Source: Oasisia sp. SBJ-2009 (lineage: Eukaryota; Annelida; Polychaeta; Sabellida; Siboglinidae). Taken from it: 64,000 bases of DNA. Shown here one piece after another: positions 49,459-60,502 of the stretch (position 1 is the stretch's first letter; every line of letters begins with the position of its first letter). The position numbers and the translations under genes are program-made. Where the stretch lies: positions 13,962,625 through 14,026,624 of the forward strand of contig OZ024856.1 of NCBI GenBank assembly GCA_964017155.1. Reading direction: 5' to 3'. Under the pieces are notes generated by a model. That model was not told the origin of the DNA, did not search any database, and saw only the letters and a list, made by a program, of their open reading frames with translations.

Positions 49459-52400
49459 CGAAACGTTTCTCCAGTTTACAGGTGGTATTTCGAAAAATTG
49501 TCTGAATAATATTTTAAGCATTGGCAATGCTATTGACGAAAATAACGAATTGCCAATAATACGCCGATCATCATATTATGACTTTGACACATTTAGTTCA
49601 TTAGCCAAAAAACAAGGAAAACAATTAAGTATTTTAAGTTCAAATATACAGTCCATAAATGCAAAGTTTAGTGAACTTGAGGCATATGTAAATGACGTAT
49701 CCTCGTCAAACTTTAAATTCAGCATAATATGCCTTCAGGAGAGTTGGTTATCTGAAAATGATGACTTGTCATTAATCCAGTTAACTGGATATGACTGCAT
49801 TTCACAAGGGAAAAGCTGCAGTAGTAAAGGTGGATTGTTAATATATATAGATAAACGTTTTGATTATGAAGTTAAGATGAATTTGAATACGTATGAGCAT
49901 TGGGAGGGTCAAATAATACAAATAACTGGAGGAGGATTATCGCAACCAGTCATTATAGGAAACATTTACCGTCCTCCAAGGCCCTCAACGGAAAATTATA
50001 ACAAATTCATAAATGAATTTTCAACTGTCTTATCAACTTTGCGATGTCACCAAAACAACAGTGTTATCCTTGCAGGGGATTACAACATAAATATGTTACA
50101 AATAAATGAGCAAGAACACTGTAGCACTTTCTTTGATATGTTGACTTCATTTAGTCTCTTCCCCCAAATTACACTTCCTACAAGGTTCACAACAAGGGCT
50201 GGTACTCTTATTGACAACTTCTTCTGTAATTTAACAAAACGTATTTTACAAAGTACAGCAGGAATACTAATTAAGAAATTTTCTGATCATCAGCCATACT
50301 TTATGTTTGTGAATACCACTCTTAAAGAGGATCATACTACAAAATTTATACAAGTTAATGTACAAAATAAAGAGGCTATGTTAAAGGTAAAAAATGAACT
50401 TCACTCCTCTGATATATACACAAAATTAGACACCAACCCAAATACTGATCCAAACTATAATTATAATATTATCATAGATGAAATAAACCAAGCTAAAGAT
50501 AAATATATGACTAGCAAATTAGTTAAATTTAACAAATACAAGCATAAGAAGTCTACGTGGATAACTCAAGGACTGCTAACCTCAATAAGATACAGAGATA
50601 AACTTTACAAACAAATAAAGCTCACTAATCCTGAATCTTCCAAATATGCCATATTATTGGTCAATTTAAAAACGTACAATAGCATTTTAAAAACAAGTTT
50701 TCGTAAAGCAAAACAACTCTACTATGATAAATGTTTTAATAATTTTAAATTTGATATAAAAAACACATGGAAAACTATAAATGAAATCATTTCTAAAAAT
50801 AAAACTAACAAATCCTTTCCCAAATATTTTAAAGACTCTGATTCTATTGTGAGAGATAAATCAGAAATTGTAAACAAATTTAATGATTTTTTCACTAATA
50901 TTGGTAGTAATCTGGCAAGTAATATAAAATATAAAGGCACTCGTGAACATACATATTATCTAAATAAAATAGTAGACAGAAACTTTACATTTAGCTACGT
51001 TGAAGAAGATATTATAAAGCGGACAATAATAAATTTACCTAACAAAAGTAGCTGTGGATATGATGGTCTCTCCACTAAATTACTAAAAATTCTTGAACCA
51101 GCACTAACCAAATCTTTAACATTATTAATAAATCAAGTATTAACAACAGGAATATTCCCCGATAAACTAAAAATTGCAAAGGTAATTCCTGTTTATAAAA
51201 AAGGTGAAAAAACAGTTTTCAGTAATTATAGGCCTATATCACTTCTACCAGCTATTTCAAAAATACTTGAAAAAAATATATTTGAACAATTATCATCTTA
51301 TTTAAGAGACTCTAGGCTTTTGTTTGATCATCAATACGGTTTCAGACCGAAACATTCAACAGAATATGCGGCATTAGAATTAATAGATAGAATAATAACA
51401 CAACTGGATAAAGATGAAATACCAATTAATATATATTTAGATCTCTCCAAGGCTTTTGATACCATTGATCATATAATATTAATTGATAAATTAAAATATT
51501 ACGGTGTACATGGAACTAATCTCAACTTATTCAGCAGCTACCTAGAAAATCGTAAACAATACACGGAAATTGACAATATCAAATCAAATATGTTACAAAT
51601 AACAACAGGTGTACCTCAAGGTTCAATTTTAGGACCACTATTATTCATCATATACATAAATGATTTTGCACAAGCAAGTAAAATGTTTAACTTTCTCATT
51701 TATGCAGACGACACAACTTTGTCAAGTACACTAAATGTGTTCAGTGATAAAACACATGACCAAAATTTTGAATCTTTAATAAACGAAGAACTTGTTAAGA
51801 TAAATGATTGGCTCAAAATCAATAAATTATCACTAAATGTAGTAAAATCAAAATTTATGATATTTCAAAAGAAAAAGAAAAATATACAGATATTAAACCT
51901 GAAGATAGACAATGTAAACATTGATCAAGTTAAGGAATTTAATTTCTTGGGTTTAATTATAGATACAAATTTAAACTGGAAAAAGCACGCTGAAAAAATA
52001 TCAAATGCATGTTCTAAGAAAATTGGAATCTTAAACAAACTGAAACATATCTTACCTCTAGATATTAAAAAAATATTATATAATTCATTAATAGTGCCAC
52101 ACATTAATTACTGCATCATGGCATGGGGCTTTGAATCAAATAGAATAATAAAATTACAAAAAAAAGCCCTGAGAATTATTACTTTGAGTAACTACATTTC
52201 CCACACTGAACCACTGTACAAACAACTTAGCTTATTAAAAGTAGATGACATTCTTAAATTACAACAATTAAAATTCTACTATAAATATCTACACAATGAC
52301 CTACCTCGCTATTTACAAAATTGGAGGTTTGTGTTTAAATGTGAGGTACATGGTCATGACACAAGATACAAAAATAAAATATACACTTATAAAATTAAAC

Positions 52401-52588
52401 ATGAATTTGCAAAGAAATGTCTCAGACATAATTTGCCACTGTTATTAAATAACCTTCCTGAAATAGTGAAAGAAAAACTTATGTCACATAGTACACAGGG
52501 ATTTGTAAATTATGTTAAACTGTATTTTTTACAAAGTTATGAAGTAATATGCACTAGACAAAACTGCTATGTATGTATGCATAATTAA
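49448..52588 (+). CDS. LINE ORF2: APE endonuclease-reverse transcriptase, intact
   Basis: 1046 codons without interruption. Residues about 55-290 are an APE-type endonuclease: LSSNIQSINAKFSELEAYV, CLQESWLSE, GNIYRPPRPS, VILAGDYNINM, TLIDNFFCN and SDHQPYF, which include the expected catalytic Asn, Glu, Asp and His. Reverse transcriptase follows: KVIPVYKKGEKTVFSNYRPI, HQYGFRPKHSTEYAALELID, YLDLSKAFDTIDHIILIDKL, GVPQGSILGPLLFIIYINDF and IYADDTT with both Asp. C-terminal to it are LSLNVVKSKFMIF, FLGLIIDTNLNWKKH, VPHINYCIMAWG and KKALRIITLSNYISHTEP. It nicks target DNA and copies the element RNA there. Type: jockey/CR1 group. Very AT-rich, unlike ORF1. Confidence 0.9.
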   Translation: MVTDETFLQFTGGISKNCLNNILSIGNAIDENNELPIIRRSSYYDFDTFSSLAKKQGKQLSILSSNIQSINAKFSELEAYVNDVSSSNFKFSIICLQESWLSENDDLSLIQLTGYDCISQGKSCSSKGGLLIYIDKRFDYEVKMNLNTYEHWEGQIIQITGGGLSQPVIIGNIYRPPRPSTENYNKFINEFSTVLSTLRCHQNNSVILAGDYNINMLQINEQEHCSTFFDMLTSFSLFPQITLPTRFTTRAGTLIDNFFCNLTKRILQSTAGILIKKFSDHQPYFMFVNTTLKEDHTTKFIQVNVQNKEAMLKVKNELHSSDIYTKLDTNPNTDPNYNYNIIIDEINQAKDKYMTSKLVKFNKYKHKKSTWITQGLLTSIRYRDKLYKQIKLTNPESSKYAILLVNLKTYNSILKTSFRKAKQLYYDKCFNNFKFDIKNTWKTINEIISKNKTNKSFPKYFKDSDSIVRDKSEIVNKFNDFFTNIGSNLASNIKYKGTREHTYYLNKIVDRNFTFSYVEEDIIKRTIINLPNKSSCGYDGLSTKLLKILEPALTKSLTLLINQVLTTGIFPDKLKIAKVIPVYKKGEKTVFSNYRPISLLPAISKILEKNIFEQLSSYLRDSRLLFDHQYGFRPKHSTEYAALELIDRIITQLDKDEIPINIYLDLSKAFDTIDHIILIDKLKYYGVHGTNLNLFSSYLENRKQYTEIDNIKSNMLQITTGVPQGSILGPLLFIIYINDFAQASKMFNFLIYADDTTLSSTLNVFSDKTHDQNFESLINEELVKINDWLKINKLSLNVVKSKFMIFQKKKKNIQILNLKIDNVNIDQVKEFNFLGLIIDTNLNWKKHAEKISNACSKKIGILNKLKHILPLDIKKILYNSLIVPHINYCIMAWGFESNRIIKLQKKALRIITLSNYISHTEPLYKQLSLLKVDDILKLQQLKFYYKYLHNDLPRYLQNWRFVFKCEVHGHDTRYKNKIYTYKIKHEFAKKCLRHNLPLLLNNLPEIVKEKLMSHSTQGFVNYVKLYFLQSYEVICTRQNCYVCMHN

Positions 52589-53000
52589 GTATCTGAAACC
52601 ACCTAAAACACTTCATTCAGTATTAAAACTTAAAAACAGAGCCTTTTACTTGAGATACAAAAATCTTGTCAGCTGCGCAAAAGCATCTTCATATTATGCG
52701 TGTTTGGTGATTTTTCTCTTTTCTTGATTTTTCTTTTTATCTTGGTCTGTTTCTGAAGAATTTGTTCTAAATGAAGAAATTATTCTGTAAGTTAAATTTT
52801 CTGAAAGGTGGCTCCTCGATAGCGACCAGCCAGGTCTTAGAGGAGTCTCCTGACCCTACTTTTATTATTATTTATACGCATTATTACCATGTTTGCTAGA
52901 ATTTTCATGTTTGTATTATTCAGATTATATATGTATGACATGGATAACGTGTATGTATGTATTGTGTTGACAAAATGGTCAAATAAAAAAAAAAAAAAAA

Positions 53001-55102
53001 TTCTTCTTCTACTCGCGGTGGCTGCCAATTCACGTGAAGGATATGGTTGAACTTGAGAAGAAGCACCCACATGTCCTAGAAGAGTTCCGCAAAGGCTAAT
53101 TTGTCGTGCAGAAGAGTGAGAAGAAGTTTTCACTCATCCCCAAAGACCACAGCCACGAGCAAACAACCAAGCTCTGCGAAAGTGCATCAGGTGTTGCCAA
53201 TCTCTTTGATATGCCAGATACAATGGACGAACATGTGATGGCACTAAATGAGAAGTTGCAAGCACTCGCTGCCTTCAAGGATGCTGCTGATATCGGTGCC
53301 ACTGCACTACATCTTGGTCATCACGAAGAGGGTCACAGCCTGCAAATGAGATTCGCCAAGGATGTCCTCTCAGTTATTAGTGTTCTGCGACCGAGAAACC
53401 CTTTCTTACCACACAATGGTCCGGATTTGGTCACGCTCCATACTCGAGAGGTCATGCCATCTGCAATTGCGCAGACACTCTGCAATGCGTACAGAGGCAA
53501 GGATCTCCATGACGCCTTCGTTAGTGACCGTCTGAGGAACGGTCGTGTTGCCATCACAGACACCATCAAGAGGTAAGCTCTCCAGACGTTCGCAAGACGT
53601 ACAGATGATTCAAAGAACAGAAGCAGTCATTGCACTGAGAAAAGACATCTCACTCGTGTCCACTCTTTTCCTGTCACTGCAGTCCCTGCCAGATTTTGAC
53701 TTGGACAACTTCTTCAAGTATGAAAACCAGAAAGAGCCACCATCGTTGTCTGACCAGGGAAAGCTCAGATCCGGCACAAAGTCTGATGTCCTACAATGTC
53801 TGACTATCCCAAAAATCACACCGCCTGATGATGTTACGGTGGAGGTGTTGGATGGCCCAGCTGTGGTTCACATGGTTCGCCCAACCTATGGAACTAACTA
53901 CCAGCAATATGTTGTGCGTCACTTCATGCCATTCATTACCAACTCTCTCACAAATTCGACATCGCGACTCGACATCATTTGGGACATCTACCCTGATCAC
54001 AACCTCAAAGCCCAGGGTCAGGCAAAACGAGGCAACCCCGGCGTGACAACCATCGTCGAAGGCTCTACCCCTGTACCTCGTGACTGGAACAAGTTTCTAG
54101 CAAATTCAAGAAACAAGGTGCAGCTGGTTAGGTTCCTTTCAAAAGCTGTCATCGAAGCGTCATCTCAGTTCACCCATGTTGTGGTTTGCTCCACGTATGA
54201 CGATCATGTATTGGTGAATACCTCCGACAGCCAGTCGGTTGCTGACTTCGACACGATCATGCCACGCAATCACCAGGAGGCTGATAGCAGGATATTTCTG
54301 CATCTTTCTTACGCCGCACAACAAGGTAATTCGAAAGCTTTCATCCGCACAGTCGACAGTGATGTTGTCATCATTGCTGTTGGACATTTTGGCAGGCTGG
54401 GTGTGATTGAGTTGTGGATAGGCTTTGGAACTGGAAAAGCCTTCCAACACATCCTAGTTCATGAAATCACCCAAACACTTGGTCCTGAGAAGTCGCTGTC
54501 ATGTCCACTGTTCCATTCGTTCACGGGGTGTGATACGACATCATCGTTCCTTGGTATCGGGAAGAAGACAGCCTGGGCAGCATGGCAGGCATACCCTGAC
54601 CTTACGGAAACACTACTCACTCTTTCCGATGATCCTACGCTCTTGACACTCAACTCCATCCACATGACACGCCTTGAACGCTGGACTCTTGTCATGTACA
54701 GCAAGAGCAGTGGCTGCTCAAGGCTGAATGATGTGAGACGTCAACTCTTCAACCATGGTACTAGGGTACTAGGACGCTCGACCACATCCCCCCACACAGG
54801 AAGCGCTGCTTCAACATGCAAAGCGAGCTCTGTACCAGGCAGGTTACATCTGGAGATAAGCAAGGCAGCGACACCAAGATGTCCCGGATGCTTCAGCGTG
54901 GGGTTGGACGCAAGACGTGAACACGAAACTATGGGTGCCATTCTGGACTGTTCTAGACGACACCAGCAAAGCGTGTGCTCTCCTCCACCGCTGTGGATGT
55001 GGAAAGGCGTGCAGAGGGAACTGCAAATGTGCCAGAGCAGGAATCAAGTGCACTATTCTGTGTAACTGTGAAGGCGGGTGCATCAACAACGATGGAGTGT
55101 AA
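53001..55102 (+). pseudogene. Transposon-encoded PIN/FEN1-like nuclease with C-terminal CXC-type cysteine cluster
   Basis: The visible part starts at SRWLPIHVKDMVELEKKHPH, directly after the inserted LINE tail, so the N-terminus is displaced or lost. It is broken by TAA at 53097, a frame change near 53574 and another near 54770. The middle frame (53545-55065) has acidic residues spaced as in PIN/FEN1 nucleases: VLDG (D103), EAD (245-247), DSD (271-273) and GCDTTSSFLGIGKKTA (328-343), the last like the FEN1 helix-hairpin-helix region. The end, in a third frame (54917-55102), is Cys-rich (RCGCGKACRGNCKCARAG, KCTILCNCEGGC), like a CXC/tesmin domain. I recall this protein type as repetitive in many invertebrates. 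The nuclease assignment is my inference from motif spacing. Confidence 0.65.
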
Positions 55103-55317
55103 GCTATGCGATGCTACAAATACGGACATCTGTGACTGATGTTACGCCCTACGTCATGATCTGAAGGATATTCTTTTCACCGATTTGAATTAAACTTCAC
55201 GTTTTCTACCACAACATATTTATGTTTTAACTTTATAATTATCATAATGTGATATGCATTGCCTACATCATATTCCATGACAGAGTCAGCACCACTTGCG
55301 CTGTACATGTAACTTTG

Positions 55318-56267
55318 ATATCGATTCTAGGTGGTAAAGTTCACAGGATATAGCGACATTAGCTTTGAGGGCCACCATCTTGGAAAATGGCGAATGTAAA
55401 TGTCGGTCAAGGTCAAAAAGTAAAATATTTAAAATAGCTACACCGACATACGTATATATTTGACAAAACTGTCCATATAACATCCCTCCAAATAAATTGT
55501 TTAAAATATATATGTAAGCAATTCGATTTTACATGCGCCATTTTATTAAATGGCGGTTGTGAAGGTCACATTAAGGTCAGGTGCAAAATATTTGACGAAT
55601 TTGAAATCGCTATCCAGGCACCTATACATTAATACCAAAATCAAGACTCTAGGTGCCATATTTGATAAGATATAGCAACATTAATGAATACGGCCTCCAT
55701 CTTTAAAAATGGCGGATGTGAATGTCGGTCAAGGTCAAGAAGTAAAATATTTAAAATATCTACCCCAATATATGTATATATTTAAAAAGTGTCCGTATAG
55801 CATCCCTCCAAATATCTCGTTTTAAAGATATATAAACAATTCGATTTTTTGTGAAGGTCAAATTAAGGTCAGATGTGAAACGTTTGATAAATGTGAAATC
55901 GCTATCCACTTATCTATACACTGATGCCAAAATAACGACTCTTAAGTATCACACTTTATCAGATATAGCAACATTATTGAATACGGCGGCCATCTTTAAA
56001 AATGGCGGATGTGAATGTCGGATAAGTCCAAATATGTATACATTAAGCCTAATGTTAATGTTTTATGTGAAACTATTCATGAAATATAGAAAAGCAAGTT
56101 TTTATTTTCGATGGCAGGCATTTTGAATATTGCAAAAAATGGTGGAACCATCAAAATCTCAGGTTGCTTCCATAAACATTCTGAAATAGTATGGCATGGA
56201 GGTCATCTATGCCAAATTTCATGCTTTTGTCCAGATGTGAAAAGTTGTTACATTAAGAGCCCTCACT
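55318..56267 (-). repeat. Right terminal inverted repeat, with extra internal units
   Basis: It carries the same blocks as the left arm in inverse orientation but is about 270 bp longer: the segment with ggtcaaggtcaa, atatttaaaata and tccctccaaata occurs twice (55405-55500 and 55725-55820), so the arm contains an internal tandem duplication of about 330 bp. Confidence 0.85.
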
Positions 56268-57116
56268 AATATTAGCGCGGGTGAATGCCTTTTTATCCCA
56301 CGCATCTCTGAGTTCCTTGGCTATTAGTTTTTAGATAAGAAATGCAAGTACACATAACTTATCTAATGTACATGATTATACTGTAACAAAGAAGAGGTTA
56401 ATACATAGAAGATAACTGCATTAATGCAGGATCTACCATGTGGAATAAAAGAAAAATTTTGGTAAAATGAGCCTTTTAGCATGACTGATTAAGAAGGATT
56501 GTTGTACCCTCTACGCGAGTCTGCGTGACGTAACAACAAATGCACAACATTCCGTGACAAAGTAAACAACGTCGACCTAACGTGCGTAAATCGCCCAATG
56601 GAACGTCAAATGTTGATATTAATGCGTATTGGATAAAGGTAAAATAGCAATATTGCTGTCATTATTATTTAAAGTTCAATTCAGTTATGTGTGTACGTGA
56701 TAACAAGTAAAATATAACATAGATTTTAAACACTGATAGTGGGAGTGTTGAGATAAGTCATAAGATCGTATCATCGCATCCTTCATTCATAGCTTCAGCG
56801 TTGCCGTTACAGGACATTAATATGTTTACGGGCTGCTCATAGTTTGTCGTCTTGTCTGTAGATTTCTGACTAACTGAATGTCTGTAGATTTCTGACTATG
56901 GTAAGGAAGACCTTGAGAGATGCATCAGCGCACGGTTCGTGTGTTTCAAAGGAAAATGTGCCGTGATGTCAGGATCTCATGAGGTCGTGGTGTGACAGCT
57001 CGCCGACTACTGCACTAGGCTGAATGAGTAAGTGTGTTTCACTTCCGTAATTCGTTGACGTGTTCTACACCTTTTTAATTATTATACTAATACTAATTGT
57101 AACACTTCTATGGCAC
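56268..57116. other. No gene seen; possible regulatory motif
   Basis: Spacer after the transposon. A cgtgacgtaac CRE-like motif lies near 56524. No ORF with recognisable content. Confidence 0.35.
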
Positions 57117-58665
57117 CTATATCCTTGAAAATGAAGCATATATACAAAAAGGCTGACCGTAGTGACTGTGGAAACTATCGAGGCATTTAGCTACTCTCAA
57201 CTGCGGGGAAAAATCGGGCAAAATTCTTCTGAAAAGACTACAGAACATTGCAGAGGTGATCCTCCTAGAAAGCCAATGTGGAATTCGTCGCTCACGCTCT
57301 ACAATCGACATGATATTCACCCTACGACAACTACAGGAAAAAGCAGTTGGCCAGCAGCAAAGCCTCTACATGGTCTTCATTGACCTGTCGAAAGCTTTTG
57401 ACACAGTGGTCAGGTCAACCTTGTGGACTTTGCTAAGGAGATATGGATGTCCCGAGACTTTTGTCAAGGTAATTCAAGAATTCCACGGTGGTATGGCTGG
57501 AGCAGTGTCAATCGGTGGATCAACTACTGGTCCTTTTGAAATTAGCTATGGACTACTAAAGCAAGGATGTGTCTTGGCACCTACCTTGTTCACTCTCTTT
57601 CTGGCAGCACTACTGTCTACAGTGTCCGAGCACCTTAGTACAGAAGTTTTCATCCGCACTAGATCCGATGGAAAATTATTCAAATTAGCTAGACTAAAGG
57701 CAAGCACAAAAACTTGAGAATTCTTCATTCGTGAACTACTATTTGAAGATGATGCTGTTATCGTTGCCCATACAATAGAATACATCGGAGAGATATGCAA
57801 ACACTTTGAACAAGCTGCAACCATGTTTGCACTTACAATCAACACAAAGAAAACTTTGACGCTCTACCAACCACCACCCGGCCAAACCTCAATTAATCCA
57901 CATGTTGAAATCTATGGCACGCCACTAAAACCAGTTAAGAACTTCACATACCTGGGCAGTACTTTGCATCTGACAACACCATTGATGTGGAAATTAACAA
58001 TCGTATTCAAGCTGCCTCTGGAGCCTTTGGAGGACTGTGGAAGCGACATGGTATTTCAGTCTCCACAAAGTGCAAGGTGTACGAGGCAATTCTGCTTCCA
58101 ACACTACTGTACTCAGCAGAGACATACTCTCTATCGTCGCCATTTTAGAAAACTTTCCAAAATCACATTCCAAATATTGAAGTCTTGAGACGGGCTAATA
58201 TGTCCAGCATAGAAGCTACTATAACGGCTTCCCAAAACCGTTGGACTGGACATATCATCCGTATGAATGACAGCAGATTACCAAAGGCTGTATTCTATGG
58301 ATAATTAGCCAAAGAGAAACGTCTTCGTGGTGGACAACAGCTGCGATACAAAGATGTAGTCAAACGACATCTAAAGGCTACACACATCACCGTAGACCAC
58401 TGGGAGACTATTGCACAAGATCGACAACAGTGGAGGCAGGCCATCCACAAAGGAAAAAGCCATATTGAAGAAAATCTATCACAAACATACCAACATGATC
58501 ACAATCTCCGCCATGGCTTTCCTGATGCTTCTGCCCCTATCATCTTCTGTGTCAACTGCGGCAGAGGCTTTACATTTCATAATGGACTATTCTCTCACCA
58601 ACGAGCTATGCATGTAACGGGCGAAACCCTACATTGATGTCATCATCGGGCACGATCGACAGCAA
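57117..58665 (+). pseudogene. LINE ORF2 with C-terminal C2H2 zinc finger (copy B)
   Basis: Same family as 13580-14410 but longer. RT motifs: ADRSDCGNYRGI, LESQCGIRRSRSTIDMIFTL, SLYMVFIDLSKAFDTVVRST, GCVLAPTLFTLFLAALLS and ELLFEDDAVIVAHT, where Glu replaces the usual Ala of FADD. Then NFTYLGST, AASGAFGGLWKRH, ANMSSIEATITASQNRWTGH, PKAVFYG, KETSSWWTTAAIQ-type shifts, and DHWETIAQDRQQWRQAI. The last exon-like end encodes a finger: CVNCGRGFTFHNGLFSHQRA with Met-His after it (C-x2-C-x12-H-x4-H), then VTGETLH and a stop. Several stops and indels; inactive. Confidence 0.75.
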
Positions 58666-58669
58666 AGAA

Positions 58670-59560
58670 GAAGAAATTGTGCGTCTTCTTTTCCGTGTCC
58701 TGTGTGGAGGCACTTACACTTCCCAAAATTTAACAGCATTTGCCACTTCTCAGACCATTCGGTCAACTTATTAAGGTCATCTTGTAAATGCTGTCTAGGA
58801 GACCAACTGCCGACAGTACAGAACCTTGAGGAACCCCAAGCGTAATAGGGCAAGCAGGTGATGTAGAACCATTATTATGACAGATTGAACTCCGTTACTT
58901 AGATACGACTTAAACCAATCTAGTGCAGTTTAGACCACTCCAACATCATGTAGCAGTCAACGCAACATTACATCATGGTCCACAGTATTAAATACAGTCG
59001 ACAGGTCCGGAAGCAACACGATGACAATGTTCTGGTTGTCCAGTGCATGCAGGATGTCATTCTGTACACAGACAAGGGCCGTCTCAACGCTTGTACGCAG
59101 TCTGATTTGGCCAAATCGTAGATCGTTTGACAAGAACTGCAAATGAATATGACCGTTGAGATATTTGCTACAACCTTTTCCAATTCCTTCGACAAAAACT
59201 GAAATTAGAAATAGGACGATAATTCATTAGTTAAGTTTTTATCAAGATGTTATTTTTTGATAAGAGAATTGACCAGAGATTGCTTGAAAGCACCAGGAAC
59301 ATCCTGCATTGATAAATTAATAATAATTGTAATATGATTAATCAGGTGGGCAATGCAACGTTTTAGTAGAAATGTTGGAAATGGTCAAGACCACACGATA
59401 TATTTGGACACTTCAGAATTGTAGTATGAACTTCACTAGTAGTTGTCGGTGTAAAACAGTGCAGTGCATTGCTAAAAAGCGGTTGTTCAGTAACATCATA
59501 ATCAGCATCATTAATAGCAATATATGCTCGAATGTGGGCAATCTTATTATATATAAACGC
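58670..59560 (-). pseudogene. Decayed CR1/L2-group LINE reverse transcriptase
   Basis: The - strand reads, across frameshifts, CFTPTTTSEVHTTILKCPNI and SCGLDHFPTFLLKR, a gap, then FGQIRLRTSVETALVCVQND, ILHALDNQNIVIVLLPDLST, VFNTVDHDVMLR, a TALDWFKSYLSN block, and QDDLNKLTEWSEKWQMLLNF GKCKCLH. The order matches RT motifs of CR1/L2-like elements. At least six frame breaks. Its 3' side abuts the + strand LINE ending at 58665. Confidence 0.6.
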
Positions 59561-59623
59561 CCTAGTTAAAACAAAACCACACAGGAAACAAAACACACAA
59601 ACCATCCAGTGATACACACCCAT

Positions 59624-60345
59624 ATGGTTTACAGAAAGTTGTGGGCAAAGTGTGAAAAAGAAATCACCTTGCGGGATTTGACGCGGTGATGTATAATTTT
59701 AAAACGAAGTGCAGCATGCTATGGCTAATACATCTACCAAGTGAGCTAGCGATATCGACACATTTGACTGTGCTGATTTACATGTTTAAATTAATTGTAT
59801 GATTGTTCCTACAAATATAGATATTATTGGATATTGGATTATACAACGTTTTTTGTGAAGCTGAATTCACTACATATTTGATGTATGTGTTTACTAGTGT
59901 AGATTATCTACCGTGGGTTCTATTCAATACAATTACTCTGAAAGTAGGTTGAGAGTCGGCGATGTTCCGAAACCATCGCATTGTATTTTCAACAAATTTG
60001 GATGATTCATGTGAAACTGTAAGATATGTTGTTCCTTTGTGGTAACTAGTGTTTGCATTGCATGGTAAAGCCGCACAACAACTCTTTATTATGCTCATTT
60101 CGACATCAAAGCTACATTCGTGGGGCGAGCTCTGTCAACGATGGAGTAATGATACAATTAATGTGGTCACCTAATTAATTAAATCTCACCTTTCCAGTGA
60201 ATCGCTACACCATCTTATATGCAATGCTAAACAGTGTGTATCCATGAAAAATGGATTTCTGCCTAATGCCTTCTTTTTATTTCCTTTAAACTTCCCACAA
60301 CGAGATACGTAGTTATTCAACTAATTCCTCTGATTCTTCACTCAG
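59624..60345. other. No gene seen; pyrimidine-rich end before the candidate exon
   Basis: AT-rich. The last 30 bases (attcctctgattcttcactc) form a good polypyrimidine tract for the acceptor at 60345. Confidence 0.4.
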
Positions 60346-60502
60346 GTCTTTCGACTACACAGCAGACTACCGCCACCAACAGCAACAACAACGTCAACAA
60401 CGACAACAGTAACTCGGGCATAGACCTTGTTGTCGTCGTCGCCGTCTTCATCATTGTCATCGTCATCTTCGCGTGTGGCGCCTGGGTTTTCTTTACAATA
60501 AG
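60346..60502 (+). CDS. Candidate exon: Asn/Thr-rich segment plus one membrane helix
   Basis: Strong acceptor (ttcttcactcag, AG at 60344-60345) and donor aagGTGTGT at 60503. Only one frame is open across it: LSTTQQTTATNSNNNVNND, NSNSGIDL, then a helix VVVVAVFIIVIVIFACGAWV and FFTIR. A second AG pair at 60358-60363 offers an alternative start in phase 0. GC content exceeds the surroundings. It resembles the 36201-36386 exon (W-x-[YF]-F-x-[VI]-R at the end). Probably part of a single-pass membrane protein; the function is unknown. Confidence 0.5.

Larger units (their letters stand above)
47800..53000 (+). mobile_element. Full-length LINE with intact ORFs, nested in the large transposon
   Basis: Three ORFs (48203-48943, 49003-49458, 49448-52588) are followed by a 3' UTR and a pure poly-A tail at 52985-53000. 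The 5' end lies between the left inverted repeat and ORF1 (about 47800; not resolved). It interrupts the transposon gene just before SRWLPIH, so it arrived later. Its ORFs carry no stops or frameshifts, so it could be a young, possibly active copy. Confidence 0.8.
46947..56267. mobile_element. 9.3-kb DNA transposon with long terminal inverted repeats and a PIN/FEN1-like nuclease gene
   Basis: Termini are exact inverted copies: agtgagggctcttaatg at 46947 and its complement ending at 56267. Similarity continues inward through a left arm to about 47625 and a right arm from about 55318. Between the arms lie a broken gene (53001-55102) and a LINE inserted into it (about 47800-53000). Without the LINE the element would be roughly 4 kb. 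No DDE transposase was found. The superfamily is not assigned; Academ elements are reported to carry an XPG-type nuclease, so a relationship is possible. Target duplication is unclear. Confidence 0.7.

Noticed and set aside
46947..56267. LTR retrotransposon or retrovirus-like element
   Set aside because: The long terminal repeats are inverted, not direct, and no gag, protease or integrase is present.
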